NCBI RefSeq assembly: GCF_040750395.1
Contig: NZ_JBFLVD010000018.1
Span: 248,001 to 312,000, forward strand
DNA from: Scandinavium sp002470465
GTDB taxonomy: Bacteria > Pseudomonadota > Gammaproteobacteria > Enterobacterales > Enterobacteriaceae
Direction: 5' to 3'
DNA length: 64,000 nucleotides
Each line of letters begins with the position of its first letter. Within the stretch, counting starts at the first letter, position 1. Below, in pieces: positions 42,159 to 51,354 of the stretch. The notes beneath the pieces are model-generated. The model was not told where the DNA came from, did no database searches, and saw nothing but the letters and a program-made list of their open reading frames with translations. The translations under genes and the position numbers were made by a program.

Positions 42159-43475
42159 ATGGGTACAACACCGTTGTGGCTGATTGAAAACGTGCGTTTG
42201 CCGGGGCGCGAAGGATTGTGGCAGCTGGGGATTGAGGAGGGACGCTTCCACTCGATTATCCCGATGGGGGAAACCCGGCACGAAAGTTTAGAGGTCCTCA
42301 ATGCCCGCGGCGGCCTGGCCATTCCACCGTTTATCGAGCCGCATATTCATCTGGATACAACGCAGACCGCCGGAGAGCCGAGCTGGAACCAGTCCGGGAC
42401 GCTGTTTGAGGGCATTGAGCGCTGGGCGGAACGTAAGTCGATGCTCACCCACGAAGACGTAAAAGCGCGCGCCTGGAAAACCCTGAAGTGGCAAATCGCC
42501 AACGGTATCCAGTTTGTGCGCACGCATGTGGACGTATCCGATCCGACGCTGACGGCGCTCAAAGCGATGCTGGAAGTGAAGAAAGAAGTCGCGCCCTGGG
42601 TTGACGTGCAGATCGTCGCCTTCCCGCAGGAGGGGATTCTTTCCTATCCCGACGGCGCGGTGCTGCTGGAAAAAGCGCTTCAGCTTGGGGCGGATGTAGT
42701 CGGTGCTATCCCGCACTTTGAATTCACGCGCGAATACGGCGTGGAGTCGCTGCATATCGCGTTCGCACTGGCGAAAAAATACAACCGGCCGCTCGATATC
42801 CACTGCGATGAAATCGACGATGAGCAGTCGCGCTTTGTCGAAACGGTTGCCGCGCTGGCGCTGAAAGACGGCATTGGCCCACGCGTGACCGCCAGCCACA
42901 CCACGGCGATGCATTCCTATAATGGCGCGTATACCTCGCGACTGTTCCGACTGCTGAAGATGTCGGGTATCAACTTTGTTGCCAACCCGCTGGTGAATAT
43001 TCATCTGCAGGGCAGGTTTGACGATTACCCGAAACGCCGTGGCATCACTCGTGTGAAAGAGCTGCTTGCCGCGGGCATTAACGTCTGTTTCGGTCATGAC
43101 GACGTATTTGACCCGTGGTATCCGCTCGGTACCGGCAACATGCTTCAGGTACTGCATATGGGGCTACACGTTTGCCAGATGATGGGGTATCAGCAAATCA
43201 ACGATGGGCTGAACCTGATTACGCACAACAGCGCACGCACGTTTGGCCTTGCGGATTACGGCATCGAAGTGGGGAATACGGCGAACCTGATTATTTTACC
43301 TGCGGAAAATGGCTTTGAAGCGGTGCGCTGCCAGGTGCCGGTGCGCTGGTCGATTCGTCAGGGAAGAGTGATTGCGACGACGCAGCTGGCGCAAACCTGG
43401 GTGCAGATGGACAACGGCGGGGAAGAGGTGTTCTTTACGCGAAACAGCCCCTTCACGGAACGCAAAGGGGCGTAG
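42159..43475 (+). CDS. codA: Cytosine deaminase (CodA-like)
   Basis: 438-residue amidohydrolase, highly similar to E. coli CodA over the full length. Metal ligands and catalytic residues are visible: HIH (H62, H64), HCDEID (H215, catalytic E218) and GHDDVFDPW (D314). It converts cytosine to uracil and ammonia. The start at 42159 follows gggaga; an open 21-codon extension upstream has no homology. No codB permease lies beside it. It sits between nirB and tsgA, which are adjacent in E. coli K-12, so it is an accessory insertion or a retained copy. Confidence 0.93.
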   Translation: MGTTPLWLIENVRLPGREGLWQLGIEEGRFHSIIPMGETRHESLEVLNARGGLAIPPFIEPHIHLDTTQTAGEPSWNQSGTLFEGIERWAERKSMLTHEDVKARAWKTLKWQIANGIQFVRTHVDVSDPTLTALKAMLEVKKEVAPWVDVQIVAFPQEGILSYPDGAVLLEKALQLGADVVGAIPHFEFTREYGVESLHIAFALAKKYNRPLDIHCDEIDDEQSRFVETVAALALKDGIGPRVTASHTTAMHSYNGAYTSRLFRLLKMSGINFVANPLVNIHLQGRFDDYPKRRGITRVKELLAAGINVCFGHDDVFDPWYPLGTGNMLQVLHMGLHVCQMMGYQQINDGLNLITHNSARTFGLADYGIEVGNTANLIILPAENGFEAVRCQVPVRWSIRQGRVIATTQLAQTWVQMDNGGEEVFFTRNSPFTERKGA

Positions 43476-43484
43476 GGTCTGACC

Positions 43485-44669
43485 TTAGTGGGTCGCTGCT
43501 GCCGTGTTGTGCTGGCGGTGGCGACTGACAAAGCCAAGAACGAAGCACATTACGAACACCACGGCGTAGAGGCCGTTGGCGGTGTGCAGGGCGGCCAGCG
43601 GGCCGCTATGGGCGACAATCGGGCCGGTGACCACGAAGGTCAGCATGGTGCCGATGGTGCCGCAGGTGAGGACGAAATTCACCAGTTTTGGCGAAGCCAC
43701 TTTGGTCTGCAGGGAACCCAGCGTAATGATTGAGGTGTAAATCGCGCTGGAGAAGAAGCCCAGAGTCAGAATGAACCACGGCATGTTGTCCGGCGAACCA
43801 TTAATGAACAGATACATCAGGACGGTAGCGAGGCCTGCCAGCAGGGTCAGAATGCGCTGCAGGTCGAAGAAGCGCAGGATAAAGCTGAACGCCCACATGC
43901 CGAACATATAAGACATCCAGAAGTCACTTACCAGCTTGCCCGCATCGCCGAGGCTCATGCCCAGACCTTTCGCATACTCAGGTACCCAGGAGATAAAGCC
44001 CAGCTGGCCGAGGATATAGCACAGGGCTGCAATCGACAGGAACAGCACGCCGATGCCCCATTTTTCTTTGGCGACAGGTTGTGCATTCTGTTCTGCTTTT
44101 TTCCCCAGCACCGGGAATTCACAGCCGAAGGTCAGGATGAAAATCGCCACGTAAACCAGTCCGATACAGGCATAAACCCAGTACCATTCGATGCTGCGCG
44201 CCAGCAGATAAGCGGCAACCATCGGGAAGATCATGCCCGCCATGCTGAAGAAGGAGTCAGTAAACAGCAGGCGTGCGCCACGCTGGCGGCCTTCATACAT
44301 ATGGGTAATCAGGAAGGTCCCGATCGACATGGTGATCCCGCTGACGAGTCCGAGCACGAACATCGAGGCAGAGAACAGCGCGAGGCTGTGGCTGGTCATC
44401 AGACCGGCGACGGCGAGCACCATCAGAATAAAGCCAAAGCGCAGCTGGGTTTTCAGCGGTACGATTTCCATCAGCCAGGCGTTGAGGAAGATAGAAATGA
44501 GAATACCGGCGTTCAGGAAGGTGAAGGTGTTGCTCATGCTGGAAACCGGCAGATGGAAATAATCTGCGATATTGCCCATCACCATTCCGGTGACGATCAC
44601 CAGCGCCCCGGTCAGGGCGTAGGAGAAGAAGCTGATCCATGTGAGCTTGATGCGATTGCTGTTAGTCAT
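43485..44669 (-). CDS. tsgA: MFS transporter TsgA
   Basis: 394-residue protein with about 12 transmembrane helices (for example WISFFSYALTGALVIVTGMVMG and the paired VLGLVSGITMSIGTFLITHMY). It belongs to the MFS group with E. coli TsgA, for which no substrate is established; Salmonella tsgA was named for a tellurite/selenite-related growth phenotype. It is convergent with the codA-like gene, with nine bases between the stops. Confidence 0.94.
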   Translation of the reverse strand: MTNSNRIKLTWISFFSYALTGALVIVTGMVMGNIADYFHLPVSSMSNTFTFLNAGILISIFLNAWLMEIVPLKTQLRFGFILMVLAVAGLMTSHSLALFSASMFVLGLVSGITMSIGTFLITHMYEGRQRGARLLFTDSFFSMAGMIFPMVAAYLLARSIEWYWVYACIGLVYVAIFILTFGCEFPVLGKKAEQNAQPVAKEKWGIGVLFLSIAALCYILGQLGFISWVPEYAKGLGMSLGDAGKLVSDFWMSYMFGMWAFSFILRFFDLQRILTLLAGLATVLMYLFINGSPDNMPWFILTLGFFSSAIYTSIITLGSLQTKVASPKLVNFVLTCGTIGTMLTFVVTGPIVAHSGPLAALHTANGLYAVVFVMCFVLGFVSRHRQHNTAAATH

Positions 44670-44790
44670 GACTGGCCTGTGAATAGAACTGTAAGACGCA
44701 TTGACAATGCGTGGGGTGGACAGATTTTATGCATAACAGTGACCGAGGCAAATGTTTATTATGAAATCGATGAAATAATTCCTAATGTTA

Positions 44791-44806
44791 AGTGACTTCT
44801 ATCACA
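44791..44806 (+). promoter_or_regulatory. CRP site upstream of ppiA
   Basis: agtga-cttcta-tcaca matches the CRP consensus in nine of ten positions. It is about 145 bp upstream of ppiA. E. coli ppiA is known to be under CRP control from multiple promoters; the site may also serve the divergent tsgA. Confidence 0.75.
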
Positions 44807-44949
44807 TTCCTGCAGTGCAGGGGCTGCCGTCTGCCAGGTTACAACTGTTTCTGTTACGTAAACTTGAGTAAAAGGCTGGTCTGCGAGTCGAGAGCCTTTT
44901 AGAATCAAGCGATTCGCAGACTCTCTCGTTCCCGTTTTAAGGAATTCAC

Positions 44950-45522
44950 ATGCTCAAATCTACTCTGGCTGCCGTGGCGGCTGTATTTGCACTTTCGGCC
45001 GTTTCCTCTGTGGCACTGGCCGCAAAAGCCGACCCGCACGTCCTGCTGACAACGTCTGCCGGTAATATTGAGCTTGAGCTGAACAGCGAAAAAGCGCCTG
45101 TTTCCGTGGAAAACTTTGTGAACTACGTCAACAGCGGGTTTTACAGCAATACCACGTTCCACCGCGTGATCCCGGGCTTTATGATTCAGGGCGGCGGCTT
45201 TACCGAACAGATGCAGCAGAAGCAGCCGAACCCGCCGATTAAGAACGAAGCCGACAACGGCCTGCGTAATACCCGTGGCACCATCTCCATGGCGCGTACC
45301 GCCGACAAAGACAGCGCAACCAGCCAGTTTTTCATCAACGTGGCGGACAACGCTTTCCTCGATCACGGCCAGCGTGATTTCGGCTATGCGGTATTTGGTA
45401 AAGTTGTGAAAGGGATGGATGTGGCCGATAAGATTTCTCAGGTGCCTTCTCACGACGTTGGCCCGTACCAGAATGTGCCGACAAAACCTATAGTTATCCT
45501 CTCTGCAAAAGTTCTGCCGTAA
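44950..45522 (+). CDS. ppiA: Periplasmic peptidyl-prolyl cis-trans isomerase A (cyclophilin)
   Basis: 190-residue cyclophilin with a signal peptide (MLKSTLAAVAAVFALSAVSSVALA). The catalytic core FHRVIPGFMIQGG and the MARTADKDSATSQFFINVADN stretch are typical. It speeds prolyl isomerisation in the periplasm. The ribosome-binding site is aagga before the ATG. Confidence 0.97.
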   Translation: MLKSTLAAVAAVFALSAVSSVALAAKADPHVLLTTSAGNIELELNSEKAPVSVENFVNYVNSGFYSNTTFHRVIPGFMIQGGGFTEQMQQKQPNPPIKNEADNGLRNTRGTISMARTADKDSATSQFFINVADNAFLDHGQRDFGYAVFGKVVKGMDVADKISQVPSHDVGPYQNVPTKPIVILSAKVLP

Positions 45523-45533
45523 ATCTGTCCTGT

Positions 45534-45551
45534 GCGGGCTGCCGAGCCCGC
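45534..45551 (+). terminator. Hairpin after ppiA
   Basis: gcgggct-gccg-agcccgc, eleven bases after the ppiA stop; it lacks a long T run, so it may be a weak terminator. Confidence 0.5.
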
Positions 45552-45628
45552 TCTGTGCTGGCCTTTCTGCGTAACCTGAAATTGCTGCTTATACTTGTGG
45601 CAAAAGGGGAACCGTCAGGGAGGTCCAG

Positions 45629-45796
45629 ATGAAAAAGCTTACCGATAAGCAAAAATCCCGCCTCTGGGAGAAGACCCGTAACGCTAATTTCCAGGCCAGT
45701 CGCCGTCTGGAAGGCGTTGACACGCCGTTAGTGACGCTGAGCAGCGACGAGGCGCTGGCGCGCATTGAGGAACTTCGGAGGCACTATGAGCGATAA
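45629..45796 (+). CDS. yhfG: Fic antitoxin YhfG (FicA)
   Basis: 55 residues, nearly the same as E. coli YhfG (MKKLTDKQKSRLWEK ... RRHYER). The class I antitoxin inhibitory motif (S/T)xxxE(G/N) is visible as SRRLEG at about residues 24-29, whose Glu would block the ATP gamma-phosphate site of Fic. A good ribosome-binding site (gggagg) precedes the ATG at 45629. It overlaps fic by 11 bases. Confidence 0.92.
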   Translation: MKKLTDKQKSRLWEKTRNANFQASRRLEGVDTPLVTLSSDEALARIEELRRHYER

Positions 45797-46388
45797 AATC
45801 GGTGACGATCGCGATCCTTACCTCTATTCCGGCCTCAATGTTATGCGCAATCGTCTCGGTATTCATGAGGCGCACCGACTGGAACAGGCCGCCTACGAGT
45901 TAACATCGCTTCGTGCGGCAACACTGGGTCTTGGTCCAGCCACTCGTGGCCTGCCCTGGCTCTGCGCCATTCACCAGCAGCTCTATCAGGACGTGTTTGA
46001 CTGGGCCGGGAAATATCGGGAAGTCGATATCTATCAGGGCGACACGCCGTTCTGCCATTTCGCCTGGATTGAAAAAGAGGGCAATGCGCTGATGCGTGAC
46101 CTCGAAGAAGAGGCATATCTGACGGGGCTTGGGCGCGAGGAGTTTGTCGCCCGGCTGGCGCATTATTACTGCGAAATAAATGTTCTGCATCCGTTCCGTC
46201 TTGGGAATGGCCTGGCGCAACGCATCTTCTTTGAGCAACTGGCCATCCATGCCGGATACGTGCTGCACTGGGGCGATATCTCACCGGATGCCTGGAGCCA
46301 GGCGAACCAGAGCGGGGCGATGGGGGATTTGCAGCCGCTAATAACGCTGTTTGCTAAAGTGGTCAACGAAGCGCAGGAAACTGGGTAG
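45786..46388 (+). CDS. fic: Fic-domain protein (FicT), degenerate catalytic motif
   Basis: 200 residues, the E. coli Fic length. The Fic motif HPFRLGNGLAQR is at residues 135-146: the catalytic H135 is kept, but the acidic Mg-binding residue is Leu and the first phosphate-binding Arg is Leu, compared with HxFx(D/E)GNGRxxR. E. coli Fic is also degenerate here. It may have weak or altered AMP-transfer activity; target unknown. It is paired with YhfG, ten bases of coding overlap, and is followed by pabA. Confidence 0.92.
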   Translation: MSDKIGDDRDPYLYSGLNVMRNRLGIHEAHRLEQAAYELTSLRAATLGLGPATRGLPWLCAIHQQLYQDVFDWAGKYREVDIYQGDTPFCHFAWIEKEGNALMRDLEEEAYLTGLGREEFVARLAHYYCEINVLHPFRLGNGLAQRIFFEQLAIHAGYVLHWGDISPDAWSQANQSGAMGDLQPLITLFAKVVNEAQETG

Positions 46389-46419
46389 AATAGCGCGGTT
46401 TGATGTCACCGGAGCCGCC

Positions 46420-46983
46420 ATGATCCTGCTTATTGATAACTATGATTCGTTTACCTGGAACCTTTACCAGTATTTTTGTGAGCTCGGTGCAGAGGTGCTG
46501 GTCAGGCGTAACGATGACATCACGCTGGATGAAATAGCTGCGCTTGCTCCGACTAAAATCGTCATTTCTCCCGGCCCCTGCACGCCGGATGAATCCGGTA
46601 TTTCGCTGGAGGTAATCCGCCACTATGCCGGCAAAACGCCCATTCTTGGCGTCTGTCTGGGTCATCAGGCCATTGCCCAGGTCTTTGGTGCCACCATCGT
46701 GCGCGCAGCAAAAGTTATGCACGGGAAAACCTCCCCGATTACGCACAGCGGCCAGGGCGTTTTCAGCGGACTGAATAACCCACTCACCGTCACGCGCTAC
46801 CATTCTTTGGTCATCGATCCGCCAACTCTTCCACCTCTCTTTGACATCAGCGCCCGTAGCGACACCGGTGAAATTATGGGGATTCGCCATCGGGAATGGG
46901 ACCTTGAGGGCGTTCAGTTCCATCCCGAAAGCATTCTCAGTGAGCAGGGGCACAGGCTGCTGGAAAACTTCCTCCTGCGATAA
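46420..46983 (+). CDS. pabA: Aminodeoxychorismate synthase component II PabA
   Basis: 187-residue glutamine amidotransferase. Catalytic triad motifs: GVCLGHQA (nucleophile Cys), and VQFHPESILSE (His and Glu). It provides ammonia to PabB for 4-amino-4-deoxychorismate, a folate precursor. The start at 46420 (MILLIDNYDSFTWNL) is after a ggagcc ribosome-binding site; the 23 upstream codons in frame overlap fic and are not coding. The usual fic-pabA-argD order is kept. Confidence 0.97.
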   Translation: MILLIDNYDSFTWNLYQYFCELGAEVLVRRNDDITLDEIAALAPTKIVISPGPCTPDESGISLEVIRHYAGKTPILGVCLGHQAIAQVFGATIVRAAKVMHGKTSPITHSGQGVFSGLNNPLTVTRYHSLVIDPPTLPPLFDISARSDTGEIMGIRHREWDLEGVQFHPESILSEQGHRLLENFLLR

Positions 46984-46998
46984 TACGCCTTGCCATGG

Positions 46999-47037
46999 TG
47001 TGATTTATTATGCATATTTCGTGATTATATTTTCATA
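46999..47037 (+). promoter_or_regulatory. ArgR operator (two ARG boxes) upstream of argD
   Basis: Two 18-bp ARG-box-like sites at 46999-47016 (core tgatttattatgca) and 47020-47037 (core tgattatattttca) have core starts exactly 21 bp apart, the canonical spacing with three bases between boxes. Each matches the consensus tGAAT-N4-ATTCA at eight of ten core positions. Arginine-dependent ArgR repression of argD is known in E. coli. Confidence 0.82.
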
Positions 47038-47062
47038 ATCATTGCTGCGTAAGAGGATTGTC

Positions 47063-48280
47063 ATGGCGACTGAACAAGCTGCAATTACCCGTGCCACGTT
47101 TGATGAAGTGATCCTGCCTATTTATGCCCCGGCAGAATTTATCCCGGTGAAGGGCAAAGGTAGCCGCATCTGGGATCAGCAGGGCAAAGAGTACGTTGAT
47201 TTCGCCGGGGGAATTGCGGTGACCGCGCTGGGGCATTGTCATCCCGCGCTGGTCGAAGCGCTGAAAACTCAGGGCGAAACGCTGTGGCATACCAGCAATG
47301 TGTTCACCAATGAACCCGCATTGCGCCTGGGCCGTAAGCTTGTGGCTGCCACGTTTGCCGAACGCGTGGTGTTTATGAACTCCGGCACTGAAGCCAATGA
47401 AACGGCCTTCAAGCTGGCGCGCCATTATGCCTGCGTACGCCACAGCCCGTTCAAAACCAAAATCATTGCTTTCCACAACGCGTTCCATGGCCGCTCGCTG
47501 TTTACCGTGTCGGTTGGCGGACAGCCAAAATATTCTGACGGCTTTGGGCCGAAGCCCGCCGATATCATTCACGTGCCGTTCAACGATCTGCACGCGGTGA
47601 AAGCGGTGATGGATGACCATACCTGTGCGGTTGTTGTGGAGCCTATTCAGGGTGAAGGTGGCGTTATGGCGGCCACGCCGGAGTTCCTCAAAGGGCTGCG
47701 CGCGCTGTGCGACGAACATCAGGCTTTGCTGGTGTTTGATGAAGTGCAGTGCGGCATGGGGCGTACCGGCTCGTTGTTCGCTTATCAGCATTACGGCGTG
47801 ACGCCGGACATCCTTACCAGTGCTAAAGCGCTGGGTGGCGGCTTCCCGGTTAGCGCAATGCTTACCACTGAAGAGATTGCCAGCGCATTCCATGTCGGCT
47901 CACATGGTTCGACCTACGGCGGTAATCCGCTGGCGTGCGCGGTGGCTGAAGCGGCGTTCGATATTATCAATACCCAGGACGTGCTGAACGGCGTGAATGC
48001 CAAACGCGAACTTTTTGTGAAGCATCTTCAGCAGATTGACGCTGAGCTGGACGTATTCAGCGACGTGCGCGGTATGGGCCTGCTGGTTGGCGCCGAGCTG
48101 AAGCCGCAGTACAAAGGGCGGGCGCGTGATTTTCTGCACGCTGCGGCGCATGAGGGCGTGATGGTGCTCAATGCTGGGCCGGATGTGATGCGCTTCGCGC
48201 CATCGCTGGTGGTGGATAACGCAGATATCGAAGAAGGGATGAAACGCTTTGCTGCGGCGGTTAAGAAGATAGTGGGATGA
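47063..48280 (+). CDS. argD: Acetylornithine/succinyldiaminopimelate aminotransferase
   Basis: 405-residue PLP aminotransferase of class III. Motifs: NSGTEANETAFKLAR, FHNAFHGRS, LLVFDEVQCGMGRTG, and SAKALGGGFPVSAM holding the PLP lysine. It acts in arginine and lysine synthesis. The start at 47063 is after aagagg; a Met seven codons earlier is in frame but less likely. Two ARG boxes precede it. The stop is three bases from the stop of the convergent yhfK. Confidence 0.97.
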   Translation: MATEQAAITRATFDEVILPIYAPAEFIPVKGKGSRIWDQQGKEYVDFAGGIAVTALGHCHPALVEALKTQGETLWHTSNVFTNEPALRLGRKLVAATFAERVVFMNSGTEANETAFKLARHYACVRHSPFKTKIIAFHNAFHGRSLFTVSVGGQPKYSDGFGPKPADIIHVPFNDLHAVKAVMDDHTCAVVVEPIQGEGGVMAATPEFLKGLRALCDEHQALLVFDEVQCGMGRTGSLFAYQHYGVTPDILTSAKALGGGFPVSAMLTTEEIASAFHVGSHGSTYGGNPLACAVAEAAFDIINTQDVLNGVNAKRELFVKHLQQIDAELDVFSDVRGMGLLVGAELKPQYKGRARDFLHAAAHEGVMVLNAGPDVMRFAPSLVVDNADIEEGMKRFAAAVKKIVG

Positions 48281-48283
48281 TTT

Positions 48284-50356
48284 TTATGCCCGACGCTTCA
48301 ACCAAATCCCATGATGTGGACGCTGGCGCCATGCCACCGACGAAATGGTGTGCATGGTGCTGAGGTGGCCCAGAATCCGCTGTAAATGCTGCTCCACGGT
48401 GCTTAACGGCCCGTGGGTCAGCACCTCCGCTGACTCCATGATGTTCGTATCTCCGCTACCGCCCGGCTCGTCATACTCCAGCCGCTGCTGACAGCGCTGC
48501 AGCGCAATTTCACAGGACTGTAAATAGCGCTCCGCCAGATCTTCCGTCAGCATGTTGTGCTCGCGCGCAAGCGTGGTCATCGCGTTGATGTGCTCAACGA
48601 TGAACTGGCTGTGCGTCACCCACAGTTTCATATCTGCCAGATAGTGAGAGTTGAAGCCGGGCTCCTGCATCGCCTGATTTAGCGAGTTAAACAGCGCGTT
48701 GTGCGCCTGATTCACCCGCATACGTTGATACGCCAGCGCGGGTGCCTGCGGGTCGTTGCTGAGGATGAGGCGAATGGCTTCCTGATCCGCTTCCAGCGCC
48801 TGCTGGGCATTCTTTCGCAGCAATCCGCTTTGCCACTGCGGCCAGAGCCAGACCATGCCACCAAAGGCAATCAGGCAGCCTATCAGCGTGTCGATCAGGC
48901 GGGCGACAATGAACTGATCGCCATTCAGCGTCAGCAGCTGAATGGTATACACCGCGGTGACCGTAAAACCGACGGTCGCCCAGCCGTAGCTTTTACGGAT
49001 AATCAAATAGCTCACCAGCGTAATAATCAGCATGGCCGCCAGCGCGTAGCCTTCAGGGGCATGAAAGTGCAATGTGATACCGGCGATGGTCAGCCCGGCA
49101 AGCGTGCCTGCTGCGCGGTGAAAAATTCGTACCCTCGTTGCGCCGTAGCCGTTCTGCGTGACCAGAAGAACCGTCATCAGGATCCAGTAAGGTTTGGGCA
49201 GGTGCAACGCGGACCCCATCAGGCTGGCGATGCTCAGCATGACGCTGATGCGCGCCGCATTGCGCAGTGCAGCTGATTTTAGTGACAGATAACTTTTCAG
49301 CGCGGCAAACAGCGGCAGGCGTCGCTCGTTATCAGCCATCAGGTTGCGTGGGTAGAGCGGTCTTTGCATGCGTAGTACCCGCGCAATGCGGCCAAAGTGC
49401 CAGACGCAAAACTGCCCGACGGGATTATCCGGATGCTGGCGGGCGATCTTTTCCAGCGCGCCGATCTGCTTATCCATGCTAAAGCGTAGCGGAAAGCGGT
49501 GATACAGAATGTCATCGGCCATCACCCGCAGACGTGCGGCGATGGTTTGTGCGTTCCAGCGGATCACCGCTTCGGCGTGGCTACGCTCGACCAGCTTTTG
49601 CACCTCGGCGGGCTGATGCAGGCTGACGGAGATGTGCTCCTGTAAATCGAGCCCCATCTGAAAGGCGCGCAGCAGGCGTTTATAATCGTGGTTTTTGTTA
49701 GCGGCGAGCATATGCAGCTGCTGATAGCACTGGGTAATGAGATCAACGGCCTTTTGCTGGCGAGTCAGCAGCGGTGGCAACGCTTTTTCCGGATCGGTGT
49801 GCTGGGTCAGCAGGCTGTATTTGGCTTCGCAGTAATCGGCCAGCTGGCGGTAAAGCAGGCTCAGGGACTCGCGCAGGGGCTGTTCGCGCCACATCCAGAA
49901 CCAGAACCAGTTAAACAGCCCGTACCACAGCGTGCCCAGCGCGTAGATAAGCAGCGGCTGCCAGACAGGCATGTTACCCGCGAGGCTCAACGTAAAAATC
50001 GAGGCGATCAGCGATGCGGGCAGCAGACGCGCATGCAGCGAACTGATTTCGGCGGTAACGCCCAGGGTCATTGCCAGGACGGTCAGAATTAAGGGCAGCG
50101 GCACGGTGTGTGCCAGCAGCAGCTGTACCGCCAGGCTGCATCCGGCAAACAGCGAACCACCAACAATCAGGCGTTTAAAGAAGCGCTTGTGGGGCGTGTC
50201 GAGACCGGCAATGTTGCAGCAGGCCGGGACTAAGGAGAACAGCAGACCGTACTTGAGATACCCCAGCACCAGGCCGATAGCCACAGGGGTGCATAACACC
50301 AGGGTTTGCCGCAGTGCGTAGTTAATTTCCGGGTGATAAATTAGCCTGCGCCACAT
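48284..50356 (-). CDS. yhfK: FUSC-family inner-membrane protein YhfK
   Basis: 690 residues, close to E. coli YhfK (696). Two sets of membrane helices (about residues 15-155 and 390-510) alternate with two cytoplasmic helical parts, as in YccS and AaeB-type proteins. The second set holds ALHLPKPYWILMTVLLVTQNG. Function unknown; the family includes aromatic acid exporters. The start at 50356 (MWRRLIYHPEINYALRQ) agrees with E. coli; a 14-codon extension is possible but includes the crp terminator tail. Confidence 0.93.
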   Translation of the reverse strand: MWRRLIYHPEINYALRQTLVLCTPVAIGLVLGYLKYGLLFSLVPACCNIAGLDTPHKRFFKRLIVGGSLFAGCSLAVQLLLAHTVPLPLILTVLAMTLGVTAEISSLHARLLPASLIASIFTLSLAGNMPVWQPLLIYALGTLWYGLFNWFWFWMWREQPLRESLSLLYRQLADYCEAKYSLLTQHTDPEKALPPLLTRQQKAVDLITQCYQQLHMLAANKNHDYKRLLRAFQMGLDLQEHISVSLHQPAEVQKLVERSHAEAVIRWNAQTIAARLRVMADDILYHRFPLRFSMDKQIGALEKIARQHPDNPVGQFCVWHFGRIARVLRMQRPLYPRNLMADNERRLPLFAALKSYLSLKSAALRNAARISVMLSIASLMGSALHLPKPYWILMTVLLVTQNGYGATRVRIFHRAAGTLAGLTIAGITLHFHAPEGYALAAMLIITLVSYLIIRKSYGWATVGFTVTAVYTIQLLTLNGDQFIVARLIDTLIGCLIAFGGMVWLWPQWQSGLLRKNAQQALEADQEAIRLILSNDPQAPALAYQRMRVNQAHNALFNSLNQAMQEPGFNSHYLADMKLWVTHSQFIVEHINAMTTLAREHNMLTEDLAERYLQSCEIALQRCQQRLEYDEPGGSGDTNIMESAEVLTHGPLSTVEQHLQRILGHLSTMHTISSVAWRQRPHHGIWLKRRA

Positions 50357-50370
50357 AGCAATAGCAGTAG

Positions 50371-50406
50371 AGACAAAAACGGCGTACTGCAGGAGCAATA
50401 CGCCGT
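50371..50406 (-). terminator. Rho-independent terminator of crp
   Basis: On the minus strand, acggcgta and tacgccgt form an eight-base stem with a 12-base loop, followed by ttttt. It lies between the crp stop (50416) and the yhfK start (50356). Confidence 0.82.
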
Positions 50407-50415
50407 CAAGCGAAC

Positions 50416-51048
50416 TTAGCGGGTGCCGTAAACGACGATGGTTTTGCCGTGCGCGGAGATCAGGTTCTGATCTTCCAGCATTTTCAGGATACGGCCAACG
50501 GTTTCACGGGAGCAGCCCACGATCTGACCGATTTCCTGACGGGTGATTTTGATTTGCATACCGTCCGGGTGGGTCATGGCATCGGGCTGTTTTGCCAGGT
50601 TCAACAGCGTCTGCGCGATACGACCGGTAACGTCGAGGAAGGCAAGGTTACCTACTTTTTCAGAAGTGACCTGCAGGCGACGTGCCATCTGAGAAGAGAG
50701 GCGCATCAGAATATCCGGATTCACCTGGATAAGCTGACGGAATTTTTTATAGGAAATTTCAGCCACTTCACAGGCGGTTTTCGCCCGGACCCATGCACTA
50801 CGCTCCTGGCCTTCTTCGAACAGGCCAAGCTCACCGATGAAATCGCCCTGGTTGAGGTAAGAGAGAATCATCTCTTTGCCTTCTTCGTCCTTGATGAGTA
50901 CTGCCACAGAGCCTTTCACGATGTAGTACAGCGTTTCTGCTTTTTCACCCTGGTGAATCAGCGTGCTCTTGGAGGGGTACTTATGAATATGGCAATGAGA
51001 CAAGAACCATTCAAGGGTAGGGTCTGTTTGCGGTTTGCCAAGCACCAT
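50416..51048 (-). CDS. crp: cAMP receptor protein CRP
   Basis: 210-residue global regulator, essentially identical to E. coli CRP. The N-terminal cAMP-binding beta-roll contains IGELGLFEEGQERSAWVRAK, followed by the dimer C-helix and the C-terminal winged helix (RQEIGQIVGCSRETVGRILK), which reads TGTGA-N6-TCACA sites such as those near gntK and ppiA in this window. The gene is divergent from yhfA. Confidence 0.99.
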   Translation of the reverse strand: MVLGKPQTDPTLEWFLSHCHIHKYPSKSTLIHQGEKAETLYYIVKGSVAVLIKDEEGKEMILSYLNQGDFIGELGLFEEGQERSAWVRAKTACEVAEISYKKFRQLIQVNPDILMRLSSQMARRLQVTSEKVGNLAFLDVTGRIAQTLLNLAKQPDAMTHPDGMQIKITRQEIGQIVGCSRETVGRILKMLEDQNLISAHGKTIVVYGTR

Positions 51049-51354
51049 GCGCGGTTATCCTCTGTTATAAGCTGACTCCAGCGGCAGACACGACACTGCC
51101 ACTGGCTTTGCATTCATATCCTTCCCTGTACCTGGGAAGTCGGCTGTCGGATTTGACTGCAGCCTGTTGTCTGATGTCCTCTGCATACATGCATTACTTC
51201 AATGTATTACTGTAGCATCCCGACTGTTTTAGCATAGCTTTTGCCGCGTGTCTCCTGGTGTCTCGCTTCAGCATGACGCACGTCGCCTTCCGTTGCGAGA
51301 TTTGTTATGTGCGCGTAATCTGTCAGGAAAATTGCAACTCTGGAGTTAACAATT
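51049..51354. promoter_or_regulatory. crp-yhfA divergent control region
   Basis: 306 bp with no gene. On the minus strand 51150-51280 closely follows the E. coli crp promoter and leader as I recall it (gacaccaggagacac, gctatgctaaaacagtc, gatgctacagtaatac, gcatgtatgcag). This supports a long crp leader with autoregulatory CRP sites and a divergent promoter. The yhfA start is at the right edge with a weak ribosome-binding site (ggag). Confidence 0.7.
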
